Below, piece after piece: positions 37,637-50,800 of a stretch of DNA of 64,000 nt (position 1 is its first letter; every line of letters starts with the position of its first letter). The notes beneath the pieces are model-generated. The model was not told where the DNA came from, made no database searches, and saw nothing but the letters and a program-made list of their open reading frames with translations. Origin of the DNA: Sedimentisphaerales bacterium (lineage in GTDB: Bacteria; Planctomycetota; Phycisphaerae; Sedimentisphaerales; Anaerobacaceae); NCBI GenBank assembly GCA_016936075.1, contig JAFGPS010000115.1, positions 16,209 through 80,208 of the forward strand. Direction: 5' to 3'. The position numbers and the translations under genes were made by a program.

Positions 37637-38623
37637 TATTTTCTGCATATCGACGTTCTGTTTCAAAACATCAAGCTTGGTATATATTTCCTGACACATT
37701 TTACTATTCGGGAAATCCTTTATTATTTTCTGGCCGATATCAAGTGCGTCAGTCCACCTTCTTTCAGAAACCGCCATAGAAAATTGAACACCAAGCGCAT
37801 GGAGTTTTGTCCGGAAAATATCGCTTGCCGCTTCCTGAAGGGCAGTAGCTTCGCTTGGAGTAAGATAAGAATCGAGTTCCTTAAGAATAGCCAGGCTTCT
37901 GTCTGTTTCCTGATTCGTAACGGCATCGTCCCATGCGGCAAGTAGAATTCTTTTGCGCTCCTGCTTTCTCTCATAAAGAACAAGTCTCATATTTCTTGCC
38001 TGTTCACTGTCTGGATGAGCTTTTACCAGACCTTCGATTTGAGCACTTGCCCGTGTCCAATGAGCATCGTCAATCAATTTCTCGATATGAGATATAATCT
38101 GGTTCATTCGCTCCTGTTCAGTTGCGTTTTGGTATTGATCAGTCTGCTCCTTCAATTCTTCCGCTAATTCAACAAATTCAGGGTGTTTTTCAATTTCCTC
38201 GATAATTTCTTTTGCGGCGTTGAACTCTTTTGTCTGGAGTTTCTCAAAAACCACTTCCTTTAAGGATTGTCTGTCCGCGTCTTTGAATGCGATGGATTTA
38301 ACAGTATCGCTTATACGGGTGCTTTTATTGATTTGAGCCAGTCCTATATGGATTTGCTCAAATGCCCGTGTAAGTTCTTCCAGTTTTGTGCTGTTGTCTT
38401 TGAGAGCGTCAAGAATCTTAATTACCCTCGAAAGCATTGTAAGTAGTGCTGCCAGGACAACCAGGGCACCGAGAAGCCATAGAATTTGGGTATAAAAGTT
38501 AGTTTCAGAAGCTTGTAATTTATCGTTGAAAGCTAAAAATAATGCTATAACTACAGAAACTAAGCAGATAGCAACAATGTGCCATTTGTAACGTGCTAAA
38601 AAGTCGTCATTTTCCAAATTCAT
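37634..38623 (-). CDS. Membrane-anchored protein with helical/TPR-like soluble domain
   Basis: Two N-terminal TMs (WHIVAICLVSVVIALFLAF, ILWLLGALVVLAALLTML); ATG at 38623 preferred. Confidence 0.6.
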   Translation of the reverse strand: MNLENDDFLARYKWHIVAICLVSVVIALFLAFNDKLQASETNFYTQILWLLGALVVLAALLTMLSRVIKILDALKDNSTKLEELTRAFEQIHIGLAQINKSTRISDTVKSIAFKDADRQSLKEVVFEKLQTKEFNAAKEIIEEIEKHPEFVELAEELKEQTDQYQNATEQERMNQIISHIEKLIDDAHWTRASAQIEGLVKAHPDSEQARNMRLVLYERKQERKRILLAAWDDAVTNQETDRSLAILKELDSYLTPSEATALQEAASDIFRTKLHALGVQFSMAVSERRWTDALDIGQKIIKDFPNSKMCQEIYTKLDVLKQNVDMQKI

Positions 38624-38722
38624 GGTTTTGCTCCGAATAAGTGCAGTCCATGACTGTATACACACTATTTATGATACATTAAAAAACAAGTTTTGTCAAT
38701 ATCTGTAGAAACATATCTCAAA

Positions 38723-38756
38723 AATAAAGCCGTTATATTGTAATAACGGCCTTATT
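38723..38756 (-). terminator. Terminator downstream of the giant gene
   Basis: AATAAAGCCGTTAT ... ATAACGGCCTTATT followed on the minus strand by T-rich sequence. Confidence 0.7.
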
Positions 38757-38810
38757 TGAATTTTTCTATAATAATTAATGAAAAATCTATATCTGGAAAA
38801 TTTCTATCAA

Positions 38811-41800
38811 TTAGTTTCCTAATATATCATCAAGAGTAAGATCTCCATTTTCCCAGGCAGTTACCTGATTAAGAGTAAGTGCTGGTATTGCTATTGACCA
38901 TCCAGTTGTGTTTCCAAACTCATCTCGTGCTCGAACACGGAACCTATACCTAAAGCCAGTAACTCCTATCTGAACAGTATATGTGTTTTCTGTAATCCAA
39001 CCATCGGTACCCTTGGAGGAGTATCGGTAATCATCAATACACTGGAATTGGTACTCTATTAGACCGCCGCTGTCATCTGTTGCTGTTGTAGCTGTCATTT
39101 CATAAAAAATATTATACTTTGTTTCATCACCTTCGATTTCATGCGGCAAGCCATTAACATCAGCGGTCTCATCCCATGTCATCGGATTTGGTGTTGGCGG
39201 ATTCTCATCTCCAGGCTCTGCCGTGTAGGCAGTAAATTCATCCGACCATATCGTTACATTGTTGTATGCGTCTCTTGCCTGTACTTTATAAATATATTCA
39301 GTACCTGGATCAAGGTTCGGATCAGTGTAGTTTGGATCCGTAATCCAGCCGCTGTTATGTCCGCCCGCTGTAATAGACTCGAAGGAGTATTCTACAAATC
39401 CACTTGCGTCGTAGGAAACGGATGCTACCAGGGAGATACTATTCGTATCAGATGTATAGGAAATAATCGTCGGAACAGGTGCTGGAGGTGTTGTATCTGT
39501 ACCACCTACATAAGCTGTAGAAGACCATTTGGTTTTATTTCCTGTTTCGCCGGTTCCATCGTCAGGAATACCCGGGAATGCGTCACGTACTCTGACACGA
39601 TAAGCGAATTCAGTATTTAGTTCGAGTCCTGAGTCAGTGTAAGATCTGCTTGTAATCCAGCCGCTATCGTGGCAATTGCCATAAACACAATCGAAGTAGT
39701 ATTCGACATCCATACCCCAGTAGTCAAACCACGAATCAAGAGCTTCCTGTGCTGACATACTAACTGATGTTCCTATTATAGAAGGTTCAGCATCCCAAAG
39801 GCTTGGATTCGGATTCGGTGCTATATCATCTTCTGCACCGAGCCACATGTATGCAGTCATAAACGCGGCGTCATTTGCATCGACTTTACCATCGAAGTTG
39901 AAGTCTGCACCATAGCACCATGAATTCGCTGCCGAACATGTTTCACCGACATTTAAGATTTCCATGAAATCATTTACGTCATCGATATCTATTGTACCAT
40001 CTGTATGTATATCAAATATCTTGTCAGGCTGTGCTGTCGGATAGTGGAATCCTATATCCAGCATGCCCATATCCTGTCCTTCATCTGTACGAGTCGTATA
40101 GACAAACCTTGCTATACCAAGCATACTCAAATCATCGCTTCCCGCATCAACGCACGGGCTGTTCTGAAGTTGACCTGAAATAGTCTGGCTCAGATAATAA
40201 TTACCTCTCGGAGTACTAACGAAGAGCGGATTATCATCGATATTATGAGCATTAACTACTCCCGGATTCAGTTGACAACCTGTATCAACCCAGATTGCGC
40301 TTCCAGATGGCTTGATATCGCTGTATGAAATATACAATGTCGAAGGTCTCGGATCATATTCAAATCCAGTACCAACCGCGATTTCAGGTCCATTTGAAGC
40401 GGAATTGTTCCAGAATATACTGTTTGTTACAGTGCAAACTGCATGATACGAGCAGTTCAATCCGCCGCCGTAACCTTTGCCGTTTGAATTTGCATATATA
40501 CCCGGTGCTGTGTTGCTTACGAATGTACAGGATGTAATCAACGGCGAAGACTGCCAGTTCGCAGAAATACCGCCGCCGTCTCTACCTGCCAGGTTAGATT
40601 CAATCAGGTTATTTACAATCATAGGTGAATTAGAATCACCAGAGATATATATGCCACCACCAGAGGTATTGGCAGTATTGTTTCTTATCTTGCAGTCCGT
40701 AATCAAAGCCATCGTAGAGAAATTATAGATACCACCACCCTGGCCAGGAGTCAAAGCATTCGGATCGTTTGGATTGTTTGGATCGTTTGGATCGTTTGAA
40801 TCGATTATTGATCCTGCCATATTATTAAAGAGTGTGCAGTTGCTTATTTCTGTCAATGGAGAATTGCTATACCATAATCCACCGCCTCGAATAGCTGTAT
40901 TCGATTTAATGTTGCAGTTATTGAGTTCAACATTAGCCTTCAGCCAATATCCGGCACCACCTTCAGTGATAGCATAATTGTTGCTCAAGAGGGTGTTGTT
41001 CATCGTGAGCGTAGCAAAATTACTTGCATAAAATCCGCCGCCGAAATTAGCATCGTTGTTGTATATATTACAATCCACAACAGTAATAATACTATATGGA
41101 TTACAGAAGAATCCACCAGCATTTTCGCCTGTATTATTTGTAAATGCACAATCAGTTATTTCTGCCTCGCTGCTTGAACCGAAAAAGACACCGGCACCAA
41201 CTGACGCAACATTATTATTGAACGTACAACTTTCAAAAACAGGTGATGAGTCTATACTGCAATATACAGCACCTCCTTCGGATGATTCACAATCGGTAAT
41301 TGTGCATCCAATGAATGTCGGGCTTGCACTTGCAGAGACATAAATTCCACCGCCATCATTATTTGAAGTACACGAGTTAATTACAACGTTCCTTATTGTC
41401 GGACTACAACCAGTAGCAATAAATATACCGCCACCATTTTCATCTCCGGAACTACCGTTTATTATAGTTATACCGCTAATGATTGCATCCGAATCTTCGC
41501 CGTTTTCGAAGATAAATGCACGGCTCTCCTGATTACAATCAATTATTGTAGCTGCTACTATATCCGAATCATCAGGATTAGTTGAAACTAAAGTTATTTT
41601 TTTACCACCAAAGTTGATATTCGGATCGTATGTTCCTGATGATAAAACAAGGATATCCCCATTGTGAGCAGCATCAATTGCTAATTGAATTGCGTCTCTG
41701 CCGCCAGAAACATTGATTATAGTTCTCGGTTCGAAAATGACAGTAATAACCTTGTCGGAATCCATTATTATAGTCATAGACTTTTCTTCAAATAGCAGTT

Positions 41801-44800
41801 CATTTTGCTCATCATACCATCCTTTAACACGGTAACCTGTATCCGGAACTGCTTTTATTGTTAACTCAGTTCCATCAAAATACGTACCGCTGTTTGGATC
41901 AACTGTACCATGTTCACTGACGTTTACAGTGAGATTGTATTTTGCCAAACCTTTAGGATAGTGATATCCTATATCAACTATTCCAGTATCTGCGACTCCA
42001 TCCATACGTGTTGTATTACCACCAAGGGCAATACCCGGGTCATTAACATCACCGCTTCCGGCATCGATACATGAACTATCAATAGCCTGACCTGATGCGA
42101 TTTGGCTCAGATAATAACCCACTGCGAAATTAGGATCGATAGATATATTGCCAAGACCACTGTCCCATGGTCCGTCCGGATCATTAGGATCCAACGGATT
42201 ATTCGGATCTATCGGATCCCATCCTTCAATTATATTACCAGTTTCAACATCGATAGGACCTCTAACGTTCGATACATCAAGCGCACCAGCCGTTACTGTG
42301 AAGATATAACGTCCTAATAATTTACTCTTGCGGCTGTCATAAATTAAACCTGTTTCTGGATTGGAATTAAGGAATGCACCATTTATACCTGAACCTTCGA
42401 ATTCATAGAATGTATCCGCCTCACCTGTTCCATTAGTGAAACCAACATGGACACTATTACCTCCTAATCCATTCGAACCGCCACTTGCACCACCAGTTTC
42501 CCATTGAATCTGTTCGTAATTGAATTCAATATCAAAATCACCATTGGTACGGTCTGAGCGATCAATCAGAATTAACTGGAAGCTGTTTGTCTTATCCCAT
42601 CTTGATGGGTAATAACCTACACCAACCCAGTTTACACCGAATGCTTTATGTCCACCAACAATACCAGTACCATAAGTTACAACTGGATAAGTGGTACTAT
42701 TTGAATCGCCCGGGTTTGTATCGACATCGGCAAAGAAAGGTGCAATGATAGGACCAGTCTCGCCTAAATCTGTTGTAAGGCCGAATGGTGTATAAGTACC
42801 CATTGGACCATTGAATGTAACATTACCATTATTATTGACATAAAGCTTATCGAATCTGAAACCGAAATAATTAATTGTAAAACCAATATCGACAGCACCA
42901 GTAGAACCATCATCATTTGCTGCCAATGATTCGCTATCAAATCCAGTTCTTATTACAGGTGTGGCATTTGGTAAGACAACTTCTGTAGTTTTTCTTTTAC
43001 TTAAGTCAATATCAGAGTATGTAACTTTAAGTTTAGAAGTTAATGGATAAGGAACATCTCCACTGGAGACTGCAATCTGTGAGCCATTCGTTGACATATT
43101 ACCCCAGATTATACTATCTCTTATTTCGCCAGAGCTTTCATAAGAATTATAGAAACCACCACCTCTTGAATTTAATCCGCTTAATGTATTATTTACAATT
43201 GTACAATTAGCAATCAGTATATCATTTTGCCAGTTGTTTGATATACCACCGCCGTCTCTGCCTGAGGTATTATTGGCTATTAAGCAGTTCTTAATCACAG
43301 TTTGTGAATTTCCGTCTCCTAACAGGTATATTCCACCGCCAGATGTGCTTCCTAAATTGTAAGTAATCTGGCAATCTTTAATAGTGGATGGCCCAACATA
43401 TGACCATATACCGCCACCCTGAGCAATTCCCGAAGTAGATTGGATTTTATTTGTAACCAGGTTCGGATCGTTCAGATTAAAGTTTGGATCGGTCGGGGAA
43501 ATCGGAACGAGCGGAGCGGTTGCATTCGGGTCGTTCGGATCAGGTACCCAGTTCGGGTCAGGAATTTGATAAGAATAAGTTATAACTAAATTGGTTGCTT
43601 CATTGTAGCTTATATTACAACCAATAATTTCAGAATCAGGTGAATTCATAGTGAAAATAGTACCTCTTTTTGAAATGTTTCGAGAGATATCGCAATCAAC
43701 TATAGATACATCGTTAGAATCAATCAGGTATATAGCACTACCATCTTCAGTTGCATTACAGTCGGTAATAGAGCTATTGCTAAGTAAGCCAGAACTATAG
43801 GCACTAAAGTAAATGCCGCCGCCATCTCCGGCTATGTTTCTTGCCATATTACAATCTGTTATATTGAAAGTGCAGTTTTCTGAATAATCTATTGCGCCAC
43901 CGTATGACTCGGCACTGTTTCCAGAAATGTTGCAATCAACAATTCCTGAGTTACAATTTGAACTGAAGAAAATACCACCACCATTGGATGACGCTGTGTT
44001 ATTGAGAATATAACATGCGTTTAGAGTTGATAGTACTCCAGAACTGAGGAAAATACCTGCGCCTCTTGAGGATGTATTTCCACTTATGGTGCAATTATTA
44101 AGTGTTGCAATGCACCCTTGAGCGTAGTAAATACCGCCACCAAGATTTGCGTTGCTATCAAGGAACATGCAGTAATTAAATACAGGTGAGGAATTAGACG
44201 CAACATAAACATCGCCTCCAGAACCTGATGCAGTACAGCCGGTAATGGTTATGTTTGTAAATGTATTGTTTACATTTGAATCAACATAAATACCACCAGC
44301 GTTGCCTCCATTAGCTCTGCAGTTTGTGATTTCAATCTTCGACATAGATGGAATCGCACCATCAGAGATATATATACCACCACCATTTCCATTATTGACG
44401 CTGCAATTATTAATCTTGATACCTGAAATCGAAGGATTGCTGTTTTCTCCTATAAATATTGCACCTCCGTTTTCATTGGAAACAGATGCGTTATTTATTT
44501 TTAAGTTGGCAAGTACTGGATTGGCATTTGAACCTATATATATTCCGCCGCCATTAATAGTAAAGCCATCAATAACTGTTTTAGAAGTTGCGTTGTTACT
44601 TATAGTAAATGCACGGCCGTCGGAAGCATTAATAATTGTCTGAGCGACGTTTTCTGGGTCATCCGGATTTGTGCTTATAATTCTTATGTCTTTTGTAAGC
44701 GCAATATTTCCTGAATAAGTACCTGGAGCAACTACAATTGTGTCTCCGCTGCTTCCCTCTGCATAAGCCAGTGCAAGTGCATCGCCTCCGCCTGAAATCT

Positions 44801-47800
44801 GTTTCAGTACACCGGTACCAAATGTGACCGTAATATTCTTATCTGAATTCATTAACAGGTCCAGTTCTTTTGAGCGTGAGATTAGTTGGCCAATATTATT
44901 ATACCATCCTCTGACGAATAAATTCGGGTCATTTGGTGTTGCTACTATATGAACAATATCTCCGTCGAAGTACATACCGCTCGAAGGTTCGACTGTTCCC
45001 AAACCCTGTGCCTGAACATTCAATGTGTATTGAGGAATCTCCTCGAATCTAACCGTGACAACTCTGGATTCATTTATAGTGATAGTCTGATTTACACTTG
45101 TACTATAATCGCTATCAGTACCAGTCCATTTGGCAACTCGATAGTTCGGATCCGGATAGGCTACAATTGTAACTTTCGATCCCTTCGTATAGCTTCCGAA
45201 AGTCGGATTTACGTGACCATGTGCTTCTTCCGGGCGGAGAATTCTACCATTTTCGTTGACAATGTTGACCGTCAACGATTGTAGATAAGAAATCGTGTAG
45301 TGATAACCCATATCAACCAACCCGGTATCAGAAATACCGTCATTACGCGTTGTATAGATATTTGGCTCATAGCGTTCATCAGCATTAACACTTCCGGAAT
45401 TTACAGCCGGACTATTTGCGCTCTGTCCAGCGGCTGTCTGGCTTAGGAAGTAACCTGTAACAAATAACGGGTCATCAACAATATTGCCGCTCTCAGGATC
45501 CCAACCTGCTGTATCTGCCCATAACTCTTTGTTATATGTATCAAGCGATGACAATGGCTCGACATAAACCGGGTCGCCGACAGACATTTCAGGTGAACCG
45601 TCAAGCATGGCAAAGATGTATCGGCCATTAACACTGCTGTTGCGGCTATCATGTACCAATCCAGTCGGGCTGTCATCAAGGAAATATCCGTTAATTCCTG
45701 AACCGAATAATTCGTAGTATGTACCCACGTCACCGGTACCATTAGAGAAACCGGCATGAGCTGACTGGCCACTATAACCATATTGTCCTTCACTGGCATC
45801 ACCCGTTTCCCAGTTAATTGTTCCGTAGTTAAATTCTATATCGAAGTCACCCGCTTTACGATCAGAACGATCTATAATAATTAGCTGGAATGAGTTCAGT
45901 TTGTCATAATTTTGATTAAAGTAACCCACATCAATCCAGTTAACTCCAAACGCGTTACGGCCTCCGATAGTGCCTGTTCCATATGTAACAATATTTGGTA
46001 CTACATTGTTAGGATCATTAGGATCATTAGGAGCATTAGGATCATCACTCGCGTTGGGATCGATTGTATCGACATCAGCAAAAAACGGTGCGATAATAGA
46101 AGTTGGAATATTACTTGTCAATCCCTCTGGAGTATATTGCCACATTGATTCATCAAATGAGACATTACCATTATTATTGACATAAAGCCGCGAATATTGT
46201 TTTCCATAGAAGTTTATCTCGAAACCTATGTCAACAAGACCTGTTGATCCATCATTATTAGCTGCTAATGAACCGGAATCGAATCCTGAACGGATTACAG
46301 GCTGTGAGTTAGGATTGATTAATGTAAATTCGTTTTTCTCCATGTTATGGATAGTACTGTTGTTTATAAACATTGACGAAGGTCTTGGCTCGTATGGGTC
46401 ACCACCGGCTACCGCAACTTGTGAGCCTTCTTGGGCGAAATTGCTCCAGATAATACTATCGACAATATTCATTGTGCTGTTATATGATGCGTAAACACCA
46501 CCACCATAACCATTAGATACATTGCTTCCTGTAACCGTATTATTGACTATTGTACAGTTCTGTACCAAAGGTGAAGCCAGCCATGTGCTTGAAATACCAC
46601 CACCATCGTGATTGGATGAATTTTGAGTTACCAGGCAGTTTTTAAGCAGCGGATTATCTACCTGTGTCAAGCCGTTACCTGAATAGTATATACCGCCACC
46701 AGAGCCTGATGATATGTTTTTAGTAAAAATACTGTCTGTGACTTCAACGCTCGATCCAAGACTGTGATAGCCGCCGCCGCGTCCGAAGATCAAATCAGTT
46801 TCTGAAGGTATAATAATATTCGGATCATTCGGATCAGTAGAAGGAGGTGCTGTCTCTACCAAAGCTTTGTTATTACTTATAGTTGAATCGAAGATTGAAC
46901 CATCGGAATTAGTTGAATACAGACCGCCGCCGTGGTAAGCATGACTATCGGAAATGATCGAATTAATCATAGTGATAGTTGAATTTGACCAGTAAATACC
47001 ACCGCCGATACATGCTTCGCTGTCGCTGATTTCGCAATCAACGAATTTTAGGCTGCAATCATCTTCGAAAGCTACAGCGCCACCATAGCTTATCATGATA
47101 TCATCAGGTATATTCACATCAGAATCCATATTGGCCGAACTGTTTGTAATGGTACAGTTATAGAATTCCGGATTACTATGTAGAGTTGCGTAAATTGTAC
47201 CACCTAAGTTTTCGATATCCATATTCCTTGTCGGAAATGGATAATCCGGATTACTTGGTCCGGTACCACCAACACCACAAACACCACCAAAAGTGTGATT
47301 GTCTTCGAATACACAATTATAGAATACAGGTGAACTGTAATTTTCACAGAATACAGCACCGCCGTAACCGCTGTACTTCCAATAGTCTTTATAGCGATTT
47401 TCATATGGTGATGAATCATCAGTGGAAGTAGTACCATCCGGACCGTAGTCTCCATACATCCAGCCGTCCCACCATTCAGCTATGTCTTCTTCTTCTGTCG
47501 GAGAGAATATCCAGTTACCACCTCTTCCGCCATATTCGGCATCCTGGCCAGTTGCGTTTCCGCCGTTACCGCCGTTACCACCTTCAGCGGTATTGCCAAC
47601 AAATACGCAGTCTCTGAATGTTGGATTACTGAAGTATCCGGCATATACAGCTCCGCCATAGGCCCATCCGGCCCATCCGCCGTCAAAACCACTTGGGTTT
47701 GCGCTGTCACCATGTCCTCCATTTCCGCCAAATACTGCACAATTTTCGAAGCGGCAATTTTGGATATAAGGTGAACCTTCCTGGATTACTATTGCACCAC

Positions 47801-50800
47801 CGGAAACACTAACTCCGTTTTCACCATCATCTGGATCCTGTGTATCATTGACACCATCAACACCTCGCCAACGGCAATCAATAAATGAACAATTTCTAAT
47901 GGTAGGTGAGCAGGATGTGATAGACATTCTACCGTTTTGGAAAATTATACCATCAATAGTTGCTTCAGTATCAAACGTATTAATAGTAAAGGTATAGCTT
48001 GTTAATATGGTTTGATTAACTACATCCGGATCGTCAGGATTTTCACTGGTAAGAGTGATACCTTTGTCAATAAGTATATTATCGAATGGATCCGGAGGAT
48101 TATATGGACCACCCGGCAAAATTACTGTATCACCGTCTTCGGCTGCTTCGATGGTTCTCTGAATCGTTGTGTATTTCGGATTACTACCAACAACAAAAGT
48201 ATTAGTTTTTTCGAATGTAATGGTTACATCTCTATCCATCCACATGATAACAAAGTTCTCAAGGGCTTTTGATGTATCGTCGAGAGTACCTGTCCAGATT
48301 GACGGCCTATAGCCACCATCAGGTGTAACTGAGACTGTTATTACTGTACCTTCATAGAATGTGCCGCTATTAGGCTGTATAGTACCTCCAGCACCAATAA
48401 CTTTCGTTGTCAGGTTAAATAATTGTAATGTAGTAGCATCACGGAAATGGTATCCGATATCTACAATACCCTCGTCATGGATGTTATCTGTTCGCGTTGT
48501 GTATTGTGCAAGATTGGTGTTTTCAATAAGTGTATCACCTGCATCAATTGCCGGGCTGTTGACATCTTGTCCGGCTGCTCCAGAACTTAGATATACCTTA
48601 CCAAGAGGACCTTCTGTAAATTTCGGGTCAGCAATTATATTTGTGTTGCTAAGGTATGTACCCGAAAACGTTTGAGTTTCCTTGGTAACGGAATCGGAAC
48701 TACCGAAATCACCATCTTCATTACCATAGAACAAGCAGTTTGTATATGTTCCGTCTTTAGTATTGGCTTCGATAATTGCATGCTTGTTATTGTTATAGAA
48801 TATAGAATTTGCTATATTTGCTTTAGAATACAAGTCCAGGAAGAAAGCACCACCTAACTCATTAGTTCTATTGCCACTGAATGTACAGTTTGTGAAATTT
48901 GGAGCTACAAAGAATCTGCCTGATATGACACCACCGTCTCTGTTTGACGAGTTTTCTGTAAACAGACAGTTTTCTATAGTATGATCTATTTGGCCGCCAC
49001 CGCCATAGAATGCGATAGCTCCACCGCTTCCATTGGCTCCACCGGCAGTGTTATCATAGAATGTGCTATTGGAAATATAGGCATCTGATGTTATAAAGAC
49101 AAGTGCACCACCAAGGTCGAGACTATCAGCCATATCAGAAAGATATACTATTCCGAAAGATTCCTCATATTCAGAGCCTGCTGTAAGACCGGTTCCGCCA
49201 ACACACTGGTTGCTGTTTATAGTACAGTTATTCATGGTGACATTGGCTGATACTGCTACTAAAACACCACCGTTTTTAGCATAATTTTTGACAAATGCAG
49301 AATCATTTATAATTGCTTCTACGTCGTTTTTAATGTAGATGGCGCCTCCGCGGCCGTTTAGTCCGCTTATAGCTTTGCTTCCACCGAAGCTGCATGCCTG
49401 GATTTGGAGCAAGATAGGATCGGCATAATCACCGCCATCATAATCGGCAGCGATTGTACCTCCGTTGTCTTCGCTTTCATTTCCTGTGAATATACAGTCA
49501 ATAATATTCGTATTTGAATACAGGTGTATGGCACCGCCGATAGTTGCTGTATTTTTAAGGAAGCGGGATTTTTGTATCATTACGCTTGGACAGTTTTCAC
49601 CAATAAAGATTGCGCCTCCACCATCACTACTAACGGCACTGACTTTAGACGAGTATGTAGCAGACGAAGAGGATGTATATGTTGCCAGAAGTGTGCCATT
49701 TTCTCTTTCGACATAAAGCGTTTCATATTGAGCACGAAGTTCTCCAATTATTTGCTGGACATCACTATCACTAAGATCCATATCATTTGGTATAATTAAA
49801 GTGGCTGTCGATCCGACAATAAAGTCGCCGATGTTGCTGCTGGCTGAATATGCTGCGCCAAGGTTTTCAATAAATGCACATTCGTTAATATCCACAACGC
49901 ATTGACTATTAGCATTAACTGCCTGGTTTGCGTTATCTTCTAAAGTACACTTTTGAAGAGTAATAGTACTGCCCGGATTTGCGAAAATAGCGCCGCCCTG
50001 AGTGAAATAGTAATCATATTCCTGTTCCAGTGCTAAATCAGAGGTCAGTTGTGTTACTTCCTGATAAGCTCTGTTTCCGTTGAATTCGCAATTAATGAAT
50101 GCTGGCGACGAATTATTCTGATATACTGCTCCACCTGCTATTGTACCTGCTGTAGAATATGCGCCTGCACCACCATCTAATGCGTTGTCAGTTTCCTCAT
50201 CACGAGGATATGGATCCTCCAGCGTTCCTCCAGGGCCGCGTACACCTGCTGTACCTGCGATACCCGGAGCTGCGTGGTTATTTGTAAATGTACAGTTTGT
50301 AAAGACTGCATTACTTCCATTTTCACAATATACAGCACCGCCGTGACCGTCACCCTGTGCAATACCGCCGTCACCGCCGGCACCTTGCCAGCCTGTACCA
50401 GCATTTTGCTGGGAACCGTCTCCACCGTCACCTGCCCATGCTCCACGTGCAATGCAGTCAGTAATAGTACAATTTGTGAAGTTTGGTGAACTGCCATCAA
50501 GACATGCGATAGCGCCGCCATAACTGTCACCAGTTGCATTACCACCGTGACCACCCCAGTAGCCATCTACAGTGCTCTGTGCATCTTCTATATCGGTACC
50601 GTCAATACCATCACCGCCGGTTGCGGCTGTGACTGTGCAGTCCTCTATAGTGTTTTTTCTAAATGTCGGCGAACTTGCGTTTTCGCACAAAATTGCTCCG
50701 CCGTATGCGTCGCCTGAGGCATCGGTACCAGAGTCCATTATTGAAGGAGGATCTTCGTCGTTTGGATCATAATCCAATGGACCTCCATCATATAGACCTC

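Noticed and set aside
39141-39620. 159-aa plus-strand ORF
   Set aside because: Antisense to the Fn3-like region of the giant gene.
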